Shown here: piece by piece, positions 9,319-19,536 of the stretch | Layout of the letters: each line of letters starts with the position of its first letter | Position numbering within the stretch: position 1 is the stretch's first letter | Source of the DNA: Epilithonimonas sp. JDS | GTDB taxonomy: Bacteria; Bacteroidota; Bacteroidia; Flavobacteriales; Weeksellaceae | Direction: 5' to 3' | DNA: 64,000 bases | Assembly (NCBI RefSeq): GCF_021261315.1 | Contig: NZ_JAJSAX010000003.1 | Coordinates: 186,001 to 250,000, forward strand | Made by a program: the position numbers and the translations under genes | Notes under the pieces: model-generated | Told to the model about the DNA's origin: nothing | Databases searched by the model: none | Seen by the model: only the letters and a program-made list of their open reading frames with translations

Positions 9319-9344
9319 AAATCCCCCGAAAACTCGAGGGATTT
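9319..9344 (-). terminator. Terminator after pnp
   Basis: On the minus strand AAATCCC-T-CGA / TCG-G-GGGATTT forms a stem around a short loop and is followed by a run of nine T. It begins 23 bases past the pnp stop. Confidence 0.8.
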
Positions 9345-9366
9345 ATTATATAGATAAGAACTGATC

Positions 9367-11574
9367 TTATGCTTCGTTCAAAGGCTTGTGTTCTCCTGGT
9401 TGGTCTTTACCTTCAGGGTTCACTTGACTTTCCGGTCTTGGTTTTGGTGCCGGCTTTTCTGGTCTTGGCAACAATACTTTTCTGGAAAGTTTCATTTTTT
9501 TACGGTCATCATAACCCATAAATTTCACCTCAACTTGGTCACCTTCTTTGTAAGGCACTTTATCAAGACGTGCCCACTCGATTTCAGAGATATGAAGTAA
9601 TCCTTCAGTACCTTTAGCAATCGCTACAAACGCTCCGAAGTCCATTACTTTTACTACTTTACCTTGGTAAACTTCACCTACAGTTGGTACAAAAGTGATC
9701 TCGTTGATCTTCGCGATAGCCTCGTTGATCTTCTCTCTACTCACACCAGAGATCTCGATTCTTCCGATCTCTCCAACTTCTTCAATGGCAATAACCGTAT
9801 CCGTATCTTTCTGCATCTGCTGAATGATCTTTCCACCAGGTCCGATCACCGCACCAATGAAATCTTTAGAAATCTCAAGCATCACCATTTTCGGAGCGTG
9901 AGGTTTCACGTCTTCTCTTGGTGCAGAGATGGTTTCGTTTAATTTATCAAGGATATGCAATCTTCCGTCTCTAGCTTGTAGAAGGGCTTTCTCCATAATG
10001 TCCATAGACAATCCCTGGATCTTGATATCCATCTGGCAAGCGGTAATTCCATCTGCAGTTCCGGTTACTTTGAAATCCATATCTCCCAAGTGATCTTCAT
10101 CACCCAAAATATCAGAAAGCACTGTGAATTTTCCTGTTTTGATGTCAGTTACTAATCCCATTGCGATTCCAGAAACTGGTTTCTTGATCTGAACACCCGC
10201 ATCCATCAATGCTAAAGTTCCTGCACAAACAGTCGCCATAGAAGATGAACCGTTTGATTCCAAAATATCAGAAACGATACGGATCGTGTAAGGATTTTCT
10301 TCCGGGATCATATTCGCCAAAGCTCTTTGAGCCAGGTTTCCGTGACCAACTTCTCTTCTTGAAGTTCCTCTTAAAGGTCTTGCTTCACCTGTAGAGAATG
10401 GTGGGAAGTTATAGTGTAGGAAGAATCTCTCGTCATAGTTGATCATCACGCTGTCAACCATATTCGCATCTTTCACTGAACCAAGAGTTACTGCTGTCAA
10501 AGATTGAGTTTCCCCTCTTGTGAAGATGGCAGAACCGTGTGCGCCTGGCAAATAATCAATCTCACTCCAGATCGGACGAATCGTTTGAGGATCACGACCA
10601 TCAAGACGGATCTTATCATTCAAGATCATCTGACGCATCGCTTCTTTCTCAACATCGTGGTAATATACTTTTACGAAAGGTGTTACTCTTTCCAATTCTT
10701 CAGCGTTATCAACATATTGAGCCAAGAACTCTTCACGCACCGCTTTGAATTTATCGCTTCTCTCTTCTTTACCAGAAGGCGATTTCGCTACTTCATATAC
10801 TTTATCGTAAGTTTCTTTCCAAACTTTTTCACGGATCGCTTCGTCGTGATTCTCGTGGCTGTATTCTCTTTTCGGGAATGATTTACCAACTTTTTCAGCC
10901 AATCTCTCCTGAGCTTCAACTTGTTTTTTGATCTCAACGTGAGCGAATTGGATAGCCTCAAGCATTTCTGCCTCAGAAATCTCCTTCATCTCGCCTTCTA
11001 CCATTACGATAGAATCTTTCGTTGCACCAACCATAATATCTAAGTCAGCGATCTTTAAGTCTTCTAATTTTGGATTAACAGAAAGTTTCCCGTCAATTCT
11101 TACCACTCTTACTTCAGACATTGGCCCGTTGAAAGGAATGTCCGTGATCGCGATTGCTGCAGATGCTGCAAAACCAGCCAAATCATCTGGAATGGATTGT
11201 CCATCGTAAGAGATCAAAGAGATCATCACCTGTACTTCCGCGTGGAAATTTTCAGGGAACAATGGTCTTAGAACTCTGTCCACCAAACGCATCGTCAAGA
11301 TCTCCTGATCGGATGGTCTAGCTTCTCTTCTGAAAAAGTTTCCAGGGATCTTCCCACCTGCGTAGAACTTTTCTCTGTAATCTACTGTCAATGGCAAGAA
11401 ATCTACGCCATCTTTTGCTTCTTTGCTGGCTACAACAGTTGCTAAAAGCATTGTTCCACCCATTTTTACTACTACAGATCCATCAGCCTGTTTTGCCAAT
11501 TTCCCTGTTTCGATTGTGATCTCTCTGCCGTCTGCAAGAATGACCGTTTCTGTAATTGCTTGAGGTATACTCAT
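9367..11574 (-). CDS. pnp: Polyribonucleotide nucleotidyltransferase (PNPase)
   Basis: The 735-aa protein has the full bacterial PNPase layout. Two RNase PH-like domains come first (residues about 10-225 and 310-550, the latter with [18 protein letters not shown] and a catalytic-core [12 protein letters not shown] stretch), joined by a helical linker. Then follow a KH domain (about 565-625, [11 protein letters not shown]) and an S1 domain (about 630-695, [20 protein letters not shown]...GLLHISEI), ending in a Pro/Lys-rich tail. It degrades RNA 3'-5' using phosphate. In many bacteria rpsO sits just upstream; it does not here. The leader carries a perfect hairpin that could be a self-regulation site. 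Confidence 0.97.
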   Translation of the reverse strand: MSIPQAITETVILADGREITIETGKLAKQADGSVVVKMGGTMLLATVVASKEAKDGVDFLPLTVDYREKFYAGGKIPGNFFRREARPSDQEILTMRLVDRVLRPLFPENFHAEVQVMISLISYDGQSIPDDLAGFAASAAIAITDIPFNGPMSEVRVVRIDGKLSVNPKLEDLKIADLDIMVGATKDSIVMVEGEMKEISEAEMLEAIQFAHVEIKKQVEAQERLAEKVGKSFPKREYSHENHDEAIREKVWKETYDKVYEVAKSPSGKEERSDKFKAVREEFLAQYVDNAEELERVTPFVKVYYHDVEKEAMRQMILNDKIRLDGRDPQTIRPIWSEIDYLPGAHGSAIFTRGETQSLTAVTLGSVKDANMVDSVMINYDERFFLHYNFPPFSTGEARPLRGTSRREVGHGNLAQRALANMIPEENPYTIRIVSDILESNGSSSMATVCAGTLALMDAGVQIKKPVSGIAMGLVTDIKTGKFTVLSDILGDEDHLGDMDFKVTGTADGITACQMDIKIQGLSMDIMEKALLQARDGRLHILDKLNETISAPREDVKPHAPKMVMLEISKDFIGAVIGPGGKIIQQMQKDTDTVIAIEEVGEIGRIEISGVSREKINEAIAKINEITFVPTVGEVYQGKVVKVMDFGAFVAIAKGTEGLLHISEIEWARLDKVPYKEGDQVEVKFMGYDDRKKMKLSRKVLLPRPEKPAPKPRPESQVNPEGKDQPGEHKPLNEA

Positions 11575-11589
11575 AAATTGTTTTGTGTT

Positions 11590-11607
11590 GCACTCCGTAT
11601 TGAGTGC
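11590..11607 (-). promoter_or_regulatory. Hairpin in the pnp leader
   Basis: GCACTC / GAGTGC form a perfect 6-bp stem with a 6-base loop, 15 bases upstream of the pnp ATG. E. coli PNPase controls its own mRNA through a leader stem-loop, so an analogous role is possible; the sequence only shows the hairpin. Confidence 0.5.
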
Positions 11608-11641
11608 TTTAATTAATTATATTTCGTCTAAAAATGTGGTG

Positions 11642-11649
11642 CAAATTTA
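11642..11649 (-). promoter_or_regulatory. pnp promoter -7 box
   Basis: On the minus strand TAAATTTG matches TAnnTTTG exactly. It predicts a leader of about 60 bases that contains the hairpin at 11590-11607. No good TTG -33 element is visible. Confidence 0.5.
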
Positions 11650-11755
11650 CAGTTTTTGTTTGGATTTTCTGAAATTCCATTGAAATATAGATTTTAATAT
11701 TCTATTTTTACAATTCATTTAATTAAAAGAGCTTTAAAAGATCTCTTAAACCGAG

Positions 11756-11775
11756 GTGAAAATGTTTGTTTTCAC
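11756..11775 (+). promoter_or_regulatory. Perfect palindrome upstream of the MFS gene
   Basis: GTGAAAA-TGTTTG-TTTTCAC is a 7-bp perfect inverted repeat ending 15 bases before the MFS start. It could be a repressor operator or an mRNA hairpin over the leader. Confidence 0.45.
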
Positions 11776-11790
11776 ATCCAAAATTCCACT

Positions 11791-13029
11791 ATGAAAACCG
11801 AAACTTCTTTTCTCAAAAACCCCTTCTTTATCTCCTGGATATTGGCCTTATTGTTCTACGCATTGGAATATGCGATCAGATCTTCTCCAAGCGTGATGAT
11901 CGGCGACCTCAAAGAATCCTATGGCGCGACCAGGACAGAAGTCAGCTCGATGATCAGCGCCTACTACATCAGCTACTCCATCACGAGTTTGGCGGCTGGA
12001 TTATTTTTGGACAGAATGGGCGCGAGAAAACCAGTCTTTTTCGGCATCTTGGTTTTGGCAATTGGCTCATTATTATTTGGAGGTTCTCATTATGTGGTTG
12101 GATATGCAGGTAGATTGATGCAAGGCGCTGGTTCTGCAATGGCTTTTCCGGCCGCAGTTTATATCGCTGTGAAAGCTTTCTCTGGAAAGAATCTTGCCAC
12201 AGCGATTGGAATAACACAAACTTTAGGAATGCTGGGAGGATCTGCTGGACAGAAATTAAGCAACACTTATTTGACCAATGGAAACAGCGTCACCAGCATT
12301 TGGATTATTTTTGGTGTCACCTCTTTGATCTTGGCTTTGCTTGCATTTTTGTTCACACCCAAAACAGAACCAGGAATTGCCAATGAAAAGCAAAAGAATT
12401 TTCTTGATAATTATAAGATCATCTTCGGAAACCCTCAAAGCTATTTATCTGGTTTGGTCTCGGGATTATTATTCGCTCCGACCACGATTTTTGCGATGAT
12501 CTGGGGTGTAGATTTTCTGCAAAAAAGCAGAGGTATTTCCCACGAAAGTGCGACATTAGCTTGCGCTTTAGTTCCAATTGGTTGGGCAATTGGATGTCCG
12601 CTTTTGGGTTGGGTCGCAGATAAGATCAAGCGTAGAATTCCGGTGATCATCGGAGGTGCATTTTTGATGATTTTGAGCTTGTTACAATTAGCTTATTTAC
12701 CAAGTTTAATGTCCGTTGACATTTCGCTTTTATTAATGGGAATCGGTTCTGGCGCCGCGATGATTCCTTATTCCATCATCAAAGAAGTGAATCCCGACCA
12801 AGTGAAAGGAAGCGCAACTGGAGCCATCAATTTCTTAACATTTGGTGTGACGACACTTTTAGCACCTTTGTTTTCTAAATTGTATGGTTCAAAATTGACA
12901 AAAAGTTTAGATGCCGATTCTCTATTGCAACATGCACTATTATTCTTTGTAATAGGAATTTCCTTCGCGATTGTCATTTCTATTTTCTTAAGAGAAACAG
13001 GAAATTTAAAAGCAGAAGAAGTAAATTAA
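11791..13029 (+). CDS. Major facilitator superfamily transporter
   Basis: The 412-aa protein has about 12 hydrophobic segments in two halves with a central loop near residues 190-215. The MFS motif A-like loop is visible after TM2 (GLFLDRMGARKPVFFG, about 70-85) and a second one in the C-terminal half (GWVADKIKRRIPVIIGG). N-terminal RSSPSVMIGDLKESYG is reminiscent of the sugar-phosphate/anion-cation symporter branch, but the substrate cannot be told. It is transcribed alone, convergent with the kinase gene 17 bases downstream. Confidence 0.85.
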   Translation: MKTETSFLKNPFFISWILALLFYALEYAIRSSPSVMIGDLKESYGATRTEVSSMISAYYISYSITSLAAGLFLDRMGARKPVFFGILVLAIGSLLFGGSHYVVGYAGRLMQGAGSAMAFPAAVYIAVKAFSGKNLATAIGITQTLGMLGGSAGQKLSNTYLTNGNSVTSIWIIFGVTSLILALLAFLFTPKTEPGIANEKQKNFLDNYKIIFGNPQSYLSGLVSGLLFAPTTIFAMIWGVDFLQKSRGISHESATLACALVPIGWAIGCPLLGWVADKIKRRIPVIIGGAFLMILSLLQLAYLPSLMSVDISLLLMGIGSGAAMIPYSIIKEVNPDQVKGSATGAINFLTFGVTTLLAPLFSKLYGSKLTKSLDADSLLQHALLFFVIGISFAIVISIFLRETGNLKAEEVN

Positions 13030-13046
13030 ATCTTTGATCTTAATAT

Positions 13047-14690
13047 CTATTTTCGGGTGATTCTCAACAAAAGAATAATCACCAGAACAACTGAAAATAT
13101 AAATCCCAAAACAGCGACCAAAGACATTTCGCCAACTCTTGGTCCGGATTCTGAAACGAAAACGATGGATGTAGCAATGATATTTGCACCCAAAACCATC
13201 GCTAAAATCAGATTAATGATACTCGATTTGATGAGTTGATTGGTCTTCTCAATATTTTTAATTTCGCTCGAAATGGTGAATTTGTTATCATCCAATTTCT
13301 GCAGAACGGAACGCAATTCTTTTGGGATTTCATCAATGTTGTCTGTGAAATTCAGCATTTTGTCCATTCCGGATTTGAACATCTTTTTCGGACTGATCTT
13401 TCTTGATAGAATTTTCTTGGTGTAAGGATGCAGACTTTGAACGATGTCCAAATCAGGATTGATGGTTCGCCCAACGCCTTCTATCAGACCAATTCCTTTG
13501 AACAACAGATAAAAATAATCCGGCATATAAAGCTGATTGTCCTTCAAAACGTCTTTCATTTTATTAATGATAATATGTGGGTCGATATTTTTCAATGACG
13601 TGCTGTGAACGAAATTCAGAACTTCTTCCACATCATTTTCGAATCGCCTGTCATCCGGGATCTCGTAACTAACCGCCATTTTCTTCAATGACCTTACTAT
13701 CTTATTTGAATTTTTCGCGACAAAAGCCACAATCAGACTTTCCAAAATCTCTTTATCATTCGGCTGAATTTTCCCAACGGCACCAAAATCAATAAAAACC
13801 ACTCTCCCATCTTTCTTCACCAAGATATTCCCAGCGTGTGGATCCGCGTGGAAAAATCCGTAATCCAAAATCTGAGAAACGAAAAGCCTCAAACCAACTT
13901 CCGAAATCACAACTGGATTGATGTTATTATTAAGAAGTTCCGTTTTATCCGTGACCTTGATTCCGTCAATAAACTCCATACAGAGGACATTATTATTGGA
14001 AAATTCGTCATAGACAATGGGAACGTAGGTTTCCTTATTATTTTTGAAATTTAAAGCAAACTGTTTGATGTTATTGCGTTCATTGACCAGTGAAACTTCC
14101 TCCAGCAAAGACTTTTCAAAAGTAGCAATCGCTTGTTTAAGATTTAATTTTGAAGCAATTTCGGAATACGTTGAAATTAATTTGACTAAATCTTTTATTA
14201 ATAGCAAATCATCCTCAATCACACTCAGAACATCCGGTTTTTTGATCTTTAAAATCACTTCTTCTCCAGTGATCAAAGTTGCTCTGTAAACTTGTGCAAT
14301 AGAAGCCGTCGCCAAAGGTTTCGAAACAATTTCAGAGAAATGTTCTTTGACCGAAATGTTGAATTCATTTTCCAGGATTTCCTCAATATTCATATCAACA
14401 ACTTCTACTCTATCCTGAAGTTTTTGCAACTCCTGAATCAACTCTGGCGGAAGCAGATCTTCCCGATTACTAAAGGTTTGGCCAAGCTTTACGAAAGTCG
14501 GACCCAATTCTTCTAAAACCAATCGAATCCTCTCGTAAACTGTCCCTTTGGAAATGATTTCATCAGAATTTAGAGAATTTTCTTCTGGTTTTTTCCCCAT
14601 TCTGGCAATCATATCTTTGAAGCCATACTTGCTGAGAACGGAGATCAATCTGGCGGAACGTTTAAGTTTTCGTTGTTGTTTATCGAACAT
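13047..14690 (-). CDS. ABC1/UbiB-family atypical protein kinase
   Basis: The 547-aa protein has the UbiB/AarF layout. An N-terminal LVLEELGPTFVKLGQTFSNREDLLPPELIQELQKLQDRV block (residues about 57-95) includes the KxGQ motif. A kinase-like domain follows with an Ala-rich nucleotide loop (ATASIAQVYRA), an ion-pair Lys (VILKIKKPDV), HADPHAGNIL and FIDFGAVGKI. Two hydrophobic helices lie at the C-terminus (about 485-540). Family members (UbiB, Coq8) are ATPases that support isoprenoid quinone synthesis at the membrane. A flavobacterium uses menaquinone, so the exact partner is uncertain. No quinone-synthesis gene is adjacent. Confidence 0.88.
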   Translation of the reverse strand: MFDKQQRKLKRSARLISVLSKYGFKDMIARMGKKPEENSLNSDEIISKGTVYERIRLVLEELGPTFVKLGQTFSNREDLLPPELIQELQKLQDRVEVVDMNIEEILENEFNISVKEHFSEIVSKPLATASIAQVYRATLITGEEVILKIKKPDVLSVIEDDLLLIKDLVKLISTYSEIASKLNLKQAIATFEKSLLEEVSLVNERNNIKQFALNFKNNKETYVPIVYDEFSNNNVLCMEFIDGIKVTDKTELLNNNINPVVISEVGLRLFVSQILDYGFFHADPHAGNILVKKDGRVVFIDFGAVGKIQPNDKEILESLIVAFVAKNSNKIVRSLKKMAVSYEIPDDRRFENDVEEVLNFVHSTSLKNIDPHIIINKMKDVLKDNQLYMPDYFYLLFKGIGLIEGVGRTINPDLDIVQSLHPYTKKILSRKISPKKMFKSGMDKMLNFTDNIDEIPKELRSVLQKLDDNKFTISSEIKNIEKTNQLIKSSIINLILAMVLGANIIATSIVFVSESGPRVGEMSLVAVLGFIFSVVLVIILLLRITRK

Positions 14691-14753
14691 AATTTATAAA
14701 AATAAAGGAGCTACAAAGTAACTCCAAAAATTATTCCCAATAACTTGAAAATA

Positions 14754-14884
14754 TTAAACCACAAAAGTCACAAAGAAAATCTAAGATAAAACTTGGAAAA
14801 GACCAAAAAAGCAAACGTGTTAAAACATATTTCTTTTTTGAACTTTTGGTAAACTTAATAAAAAAAATAACTTTTGTGGTTTAA
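14754..14884. repeat. 131-bp element bounded by 15-bp perfect inverted repeats
   Basis: TTAAACCACAAAAGT (14754-14768) is matched by its exact reverse complement at 14870-14884. The DNA between them is AT-rich and non-coding. A related AAACGCAAAG-type motif occurs near 33659-33682. It looks like a small MITE-like or REP-like repeat. Confidence 0.75.
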
Positions 14885-14909
14885 AGAATTTTAATCTAAG
14901 TTTTTCTTA

Positions 14910-15224
14910 TTAAAATCTCTTTTTCTTCGGATCAAGAAAAGTTGGAAAGACCATTACATATTCTCCAAATCTCGTATTGATTCTTTCTTCAAGATTCACC
15001 AATTCACTTTCCATAAACTGATCTCTCATATCATCATTATCAAAAACCAAAAGCAAATTGGTATTTTTTCCTTCACCCAACATATCAGATCGAACTTCAG
15101 AAAGAATATATTTTTCAACATCCAGAAGATTTTCAACCATTTGATGCAGATCACTTTCCACATAGAGGTCCCATTCTTCAATTTTATTTTCGATTGTATG
15201 AAATGTAATACTTAGGATGCTCAT
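14910..15224 (-). CDS. DUF4286 family protein
   Basis: I start the gene at the ATG at 15222-15224 (MSILSITFHTIE..., 104 aa); an upstream ATG at 15269 would add 15 residues not seen in the family as I know it. The protein is small and soluble, with alternating strands and helices (SITFHTIENKIEEWDLYVESDL, LLLVFDNDDMRDQFMESELVNLEERINTRFGEYVMVFPT). This matches DUF4286, a conserved Bacteroidota family with a ferredoxin-like look and no known function. It is divergent from gyrA, 149 bases away. Confidence 0.75.
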   Translation of the reverse strand: MSILSITFHTIENKIEEWDLYVESDLHQMVENLLDVEKYILSEVRSDMLGEGKNTNLLLVFDNDDMRDQFMESELVNLEERINTRFGEYVMVFPTFLDPKKKRF

Positions 15225-15373
15225 TTTTAATATTTTTTTATGATTAATGTTGATAAATTCAGAATGCAAAAATCGTATTTTTTTTGTAAATTAGCCCGTT
15301 ATAAAAAACAGAAAAACTTAAAGGGTCAGAATGTATTTTAATATTCTGATTTACAATAAATTAAAAAATATTT

Positions 15374-18013
15374 ATGCATAAGGAAGGAGAAAGGTTAATA
15401 CCGATCAACATTGTTGACGAGATGAGAACCTCTTACATCGATTATTCGATGTCAGTAATCGTATCAAGAGCTTTGCCAGATGTGAGAGACGGACTGAAAC
15501 CCGTTCACAGAAGAGTTCTTTACGGTATGTACGGTCTTAATGTCTTTTCTAACAGAAAACATTTGAAATCTGCGAGAATTGTTGGAGACGTTTTAGGTAA
15601 ATATCACCCACACGGCGACAGCTCGGTTTATGATGCGATGGTAAGAATGGCTCAGCCTTGGAGTTTGCGTTATCAAATGGTTGACGGACAAGGTAACTTT
15701 GGTTCTATGGACGGCGATCCACCAGCAGCAATGCGTTACACCGAAGCACGACTTAAAAAAATATCCGATGAGATCCTTGCCGATCTTGATAAAGAAACGG
15801 TTGATTTCCAAAATAACTTTGATGATAGTTTAACAGAACCTACCGTTCTTCCTACAAGGATCCCAAGTCTTTTGGTAAACGGAGCTTCCGGAATTGCAGT
15901 TGGGATGGCGACGAATATGGCGCCTCACAACCTATCCGAAAGTATTGATGCGATCTGCGCTTACATCGATGATAAAGAAATTACCATCGATGAGTTGATG
16001 AAGCACATCATTGCGCCAGATTTCCCAACAGGTGGAATTATTTATGGTTATGATGGCGTGCGTGATGCTTTCCATACAGGAAGAGGACGTATCGTTTTGA
16101 GAGCGAAGATCAACTTCGAAGAAATCGGGAACAGAAACGCGATCATTGTAACAGAAATTCCTTATCAGGTCAACAAAGCAGAGATGATAGCCAGAACTGC
16201 TGAGTTGGTAAAAGATGACAAACTCCCAGGAATCTATGAGATCCGTGATGAGTCTGACAGAAATGGTATGCGTATCGTTTACGAACTTAAGAATGACGCG
16301 ATTCCAAATGTTGTCCTAAATCTATTATATAAATATACTTCTCTACAAACTTCGTTTTCAGTTAACAATATCGCCTTGGTAAAAGGACGTCCTGTACAAC
16401 TGAACGTGAAAGATATGATCCTGCATTTCGTAGATCACCGTCACGAAGTGATTGTAAGAAGAACAAAATACGAACTGAGAAAAGCACAGGAAAGAGCCCA
16501 CATCCTTGAAGGCTTTATGAAAGTGATCGGCACTCAGGATTCTCTTGACAGAGCGATTGCGATTATCCGTCATAGTGCAAATCCTGCAGCAGCGAAGGAA
16601 GGCTTGATCGAAGAATTTGAACTTTCTGACCTTCAGGCGCAGGCCATTCTGGATCTTCGTTTGGCTCGTCTTACGGGAATGGAATTGGACAAGATCCGTG
16701 CTGAGTACGAAGAAATTATGGCCTTAATAAAAGACTTGGAAGACATTTTGACCAATGAGCCAAGACGTTATGAGATCATCAAAGAAGAACTTCAGGAGAT
16801 CAAAGAAAAATACGGCGACGAAAGACGTTCAGAGATTGATTATACTGGTGGAGAATTCTCTATTGAAGATATGATCCCGGATGAGAAAGTTGTTTTGACC
16901 ATCTCTCACGCTGGTTACATCAAAAGAACACTTCTTTCCGAATATAAAGTACAGTCCAGAGGTGGCGTTGGAAATAGAGCGGCAACGACAAGAGACGAGG
17001 ATTTCTTGGAATATATCGTTACAGCCACAAACCACGAATATCTATTATTCTTCACAGAAAAAGGAAAATGTTTCTGGCTAAGAGTGTTTGAAGTTCCGGA
17101 AGGTTCTAAAACTGCAAAAGGAAGGGCTGTTCAAAACTTAATTAACATAGAACAAGACGATAAGATCAAGGCTTACATCAGAACCAAAGATCTTAAGAAT
17201 CAGGAATATATCAACCAAATGAATGTTGTGATGATCACGAAAAACGGAACCATCAAGAAAACATCATTAGAAGCTTACTCCAGACCGAGAACAAATGGTG
17301 TAAATGCCATCGAGATCCGTGATAATGATGCCCTATTAGGCGCAAGATTGACGGACGGAAATTCCCAGATCATGATCGCGACCAAAAACGGTAAATGTAT
17401 CCGTTTCCCTGAAGAAAAAGCGAGAGCTGTCGGCAGAGGATCGATAGGTGTAAGAGGTATTTCTCTTGAAGATAGTGACGAAGTAATCGGAATGATTGTT
17501 GTTAATGACTTGGAAAATGATACAGTTTTGGTTGTATCAGAAAGAGGTTATGGAAAAAGGACAGCTGTTGAAGATTACCGAATCACAAATCGTGGTGGAA
17601 AAGGTGTCATTACTTTGAACATTACTGAAAAAACCGGAAACCTGATCGCTATTCAAAGTGTGACAGATGAAGACGGATTGATGATCATCAACAAATCTGG
17701 TGTTGCCATCAGAATGAATATGAACGAAATGCGCGTGATGGGTAGAAATACCCAAGGTGTGAAAGTTATTAACCTTAAAACCAAGGACGAAATTGCAGCG
17801 ATTGCAAAAGTAGAAATGGACAGCGAAGTTGTGGAAGAAGAAGACGGAGAAGTTGCGGAAAATGACAGCAACAATCCGGAATTCAAAGTGAAACCGCAGA
17901 CAGGAAACAATCAGATCAACATCGGTGATGAAGAAGAGTTGAAGAAAATTGAAGATGAAGAAGCAGCTGATAACGCTGACGATACTGACAACGCCGACGA
18001 AACCGAAGATTAA
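15374..18013 (+). CDS. gyrA: DNA gyrase subunit A
   Basis: The 879-aa protein starts [26 protein letters not shown] and carries the catalytic tyrosine Y122 in [10 protein letters not shown]. Numbering matches E. coli here: the quinolone-resistance positions read G81-D82-S83-S84-V85-Y86-D87, so S83 and D87 are the unmutated residues. The C-terminal pinwheel contains the expected six-blade repeats. Its GyrA box reads QSRGGVG (residue about 527), diverged from the usual Q-R-R-G-G-K-G. The last ~50 residues are a very acidic tail rich in E, D and N (...[14 protein letters not shown]). It is followed 32 bases later by the TPR gene, probably in the same transcript. Confidence 0.97.
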   Translation: MHKEGERLIPINIVDEMRTSYIDYSMSVIVSRALPDVRDGLKPVHRRVLYGMYGLNVFSNRKHLKSARIVGDVLGKYHPHGDSSVYDAMVRMAQPWSLRYQMVDGQGNFGSMDGDPPAAMRYTEARLKKISDEILADLDKETVDFQNNFDDSLTEPTVLPTRIPSLLVNGASGIAVGMATNMAPHNLSESIDAICAYIDDKEITIDELMKHIIAPDFPTGGIIYGYDGVRDAFHTGRGRIVLRAKINFEEIGNRNAIIVTEIPYQVNKAEMIARTAELVKDDKLPGIYEIRDESDRNGMRIVYELKNDAIPNVVLNLLYKYTSLQTSFSVNNIALVKGRPVQLNVKDMILHFVDHRHEVIVRRTKYELRKAQERAHILEGFMKVIGTQDSLDRAIAIIRHSANPAAAKEGLIEEFELSDLQAQAILDLRLARLTGMELDKIRAEYEEIMALIKDLEDILTNEPRRYEIIKEELQEIKEKYGDERRSEIDYTGGEFSIEDMIPDEKVVLTISHAGYIKRTLLSEYKVQSRGGVGNRAATTRDEDFLEYIVTATNHEYLLFFTEKGKCFWLRVFEVPEGSKTAKGRAVQNLINIEQDDKIKAYIRTKDLKNQEYINQMNVVMITKNGTIKKTSLEAYSRPRTNGVNAIEIRDNDALLGARLTDGNSQIMIATKNGKCIRFPEEKARAVGRGSIGVRGISLEDSDEVIGMIVVNDLENDTVLVVSERGYGKRTAVEDYRITNRGGKGVITLNITEKTGNLIAIQSVTDEDGLMIINKSGVAIRMNMNEMRVMGRNTQGVKVINLKTKDEIAAIAKVEMDSEVVEEEDGEVAENDSNNPEFKVKPQTGNNQINIGDEEELKKIEDEEAADNADDTDNADETED

Positions 18014-18045
18014 GAATAAAAAATAAAAGTTTAAAAATTAACATA

Positions 18046-19428
18046 ATGAAAAGATTAATTTTAAGTTTAGCAGTTTTGTCTGTAGCATTAGTAAGTGCAC
18101 AGAAAAAAGAAATCGCTAACGCTGTAAAAGCAGTTGATTCAGGCGATCTTGCAACTGCCAATTCAGAAATATCAAAAGCAGAAAGTATTTTTGGAGACAA
18201 AACCTATTTATTAGAACCATCTCTTCTTGAGCAGTATTATTATGTGAAAGGATTTACATTACTAAAATCCGGAAAAAATACAGAAGGTGCAGAATATCTT
18301 GCAAAAATTGCAAACCTTGGAAAAGAGGAAATCTACACAGGAAAAGATGCGGAGAAAAACAAAGTTTATTTCGTAGGAAAAGAAGCTTCTGATAAATATG
18401 GCGCAGGATTATCTTTGAAACAGGATAAGTATACGCCAGCGTTGGGAGATAAACTAAGACAATCTATCAACCCGCTTTTGCAAAAGGCAAACGAAGTCGC
18501 TACCAAAAGCTACAACGAAAAGAAATTTGATGTAGCGGGAGAAAAGTTTGCTGAGACTTATTATCTCTTCAAAGCGGCTGGACAGGATGACAAAAACTAT
18601 CTTTATTATTCCGGTGTTGCTTATGCTCAAACTGCCGACAACAAAGATAAAGCCGTGACCATTCTTGATTCTTTGATCAAATCCGGATATACTGGCGTAG
18701 AAACAATATACACTGCAAAAAACAAAGCTGGAAACAAAGAAACACTTGACAAAGCTGCGTTTGACCTTTACAAAAAAACACCGGACGGTGCTGGCTACAC
18801 AGAATTCAAAACTGAAACAACGCCGAGCAAGCAGGAAGAACTTTACGATCTTTTAGCTTCATTGTTATTTGCTCAGAATAAATTTGAAGAAGCTGGAAAA
18901 GTGGCTGAAGAAGGCTTGAAAAAGTTCCCAAACAACCAATCTCTTTCTCAGGTTCAAAGCAATTCTTATTTCAAAACTGGTAAAACAGACGAGTTTGTAA
19001 ATAATTTGAAAGCTAAAATTGCAAAGAATCCAAATGATAAAGAAAGCATCTACAATCTAGGTGTGATGTACAGCAAAGATCCTTCAAAAGCTGCAGAAGC
19101 AGAAGCTACGTACAAAAAATTGGTAGAGATGGATCCAAAATTCCCTAATGCGCTTAATAACTTGGTATTCTCTATCATCGGAGAAGATGACGGTAAAGCT
19201 ATTGAGGAATACAGAAATCTGAAAAAAGCCGGAAAGATAGATGCAGCAAACAAAGTTCTTGACCAAAGAAGAGCCAGATTCCAGAAAGCATTACCTTACG
19301 CTGAACAAATGTATCAGGCAGATCCTAACAACAAGGAAGTTGTAAGCCTTCTGAAAGGAATGTACATGACAACGCAGAACACTGCGAAATACAACGAATT
19401 CAAAGCAAAAGAAGCTGCGATAAAATAA
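18046..19428 (+). CDS. Exported tetratricopeptide-repeat protein
   Basis: The 460-aa product begins with a clear signal peptide (MKRLILSLAVLSVALVSAQ, cleavage likely after SA). After that it is helical, with TPR-like pairs; the best are near residues 260-400 (KQEELYDLLASLLFAQNKFEEAGKVAEEGLKKFPNN and KESIYNLGVMYSKDPSKAAEAEATYKKLVEMDPKFPNAL). It is Lys- and Ala-rich, as is usual for abundant periplasmic or outer-membrane-associated TPR proteins of flavobacteria. Function unknown. It lies 32 bases after gyrA and is followed directly by a strong terminator, so the pair is probably a two-gene operon. Confidence 0.8.
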   Translation: MKRLILSLAVLSVALVSAQKKEIANAVKAVDSGDLATANSEISKAESIFGDKTYLLEPSLLEQYYYVKGFTLLKSGKNTEGAEYLAKIANLGKEEIYTGKDAEKNKVYFVGKEASDKYGAGLSLKQDKYTPALGDKLRQSINPLLQKANEVATKSYNEKKFDVAGEKFAETYYLFKAAGQDDKNYLYYSGVAYAQTADNKDKAVTILDSLIKSGYTGVETIYTAKNKAGNKETLDKAAFDLYKKTPDGAGYTEFKTETTPSKQEELYDLLASLLFAQNKFEEAGKVAEEGLKKFPNNQSLSQVQSNSYFKTGKTDEFVNNLKAKIAKNPNDKESIYNLGVMYSKDPSKAAEAEATYKKLVEMDPKFPNALNNLVFSIIGEDDGKAIEEYRNLKKAGKIDAANKVLDQRRARFQKALPYAEQMYQADPNNKEVVSLLKGMYMTTQNTAKYNEFKAKEAAIK

Positions 19429-19433
19429 TCATA

Positions 19434-19459
19434 AAGAAGCCTTCGGGCTTCTTTTTTTT
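19434..19459 (+). terminator. Terminator of the gyrA-TPR transcript
   Basis: AAGAAGCC-TTCG-GGCTTCTT is an 8-bp perfect stem with a stable UUCG tetraloop and a long T run, five bases after the TPR gene stop. Confidence 0.95.
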
Positions 19460-19465
19460 GCTCTT

Positions 19466-19494
19466 TTGCGGAGCGAACTAAAAATGTATATTTG
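19466..19494 (+). promoter_or_regulatory. Promoter of the transaldolase-family gene
   Basis: TTG at 19466-19468 and TATATTTG at 19487-19494 are separated by 18 bases. This matches the Bacteroidota pattern TTG-N18/20-TAnnTTTG, with the start of transcription expected near 19501 and a leader of about 35 bases. Confidence 0.8.
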
Positions 19495-19536
19495 CGTAGC
19501 ATTCAAAATAATTAAACTTTAAAATAAAATTATATA

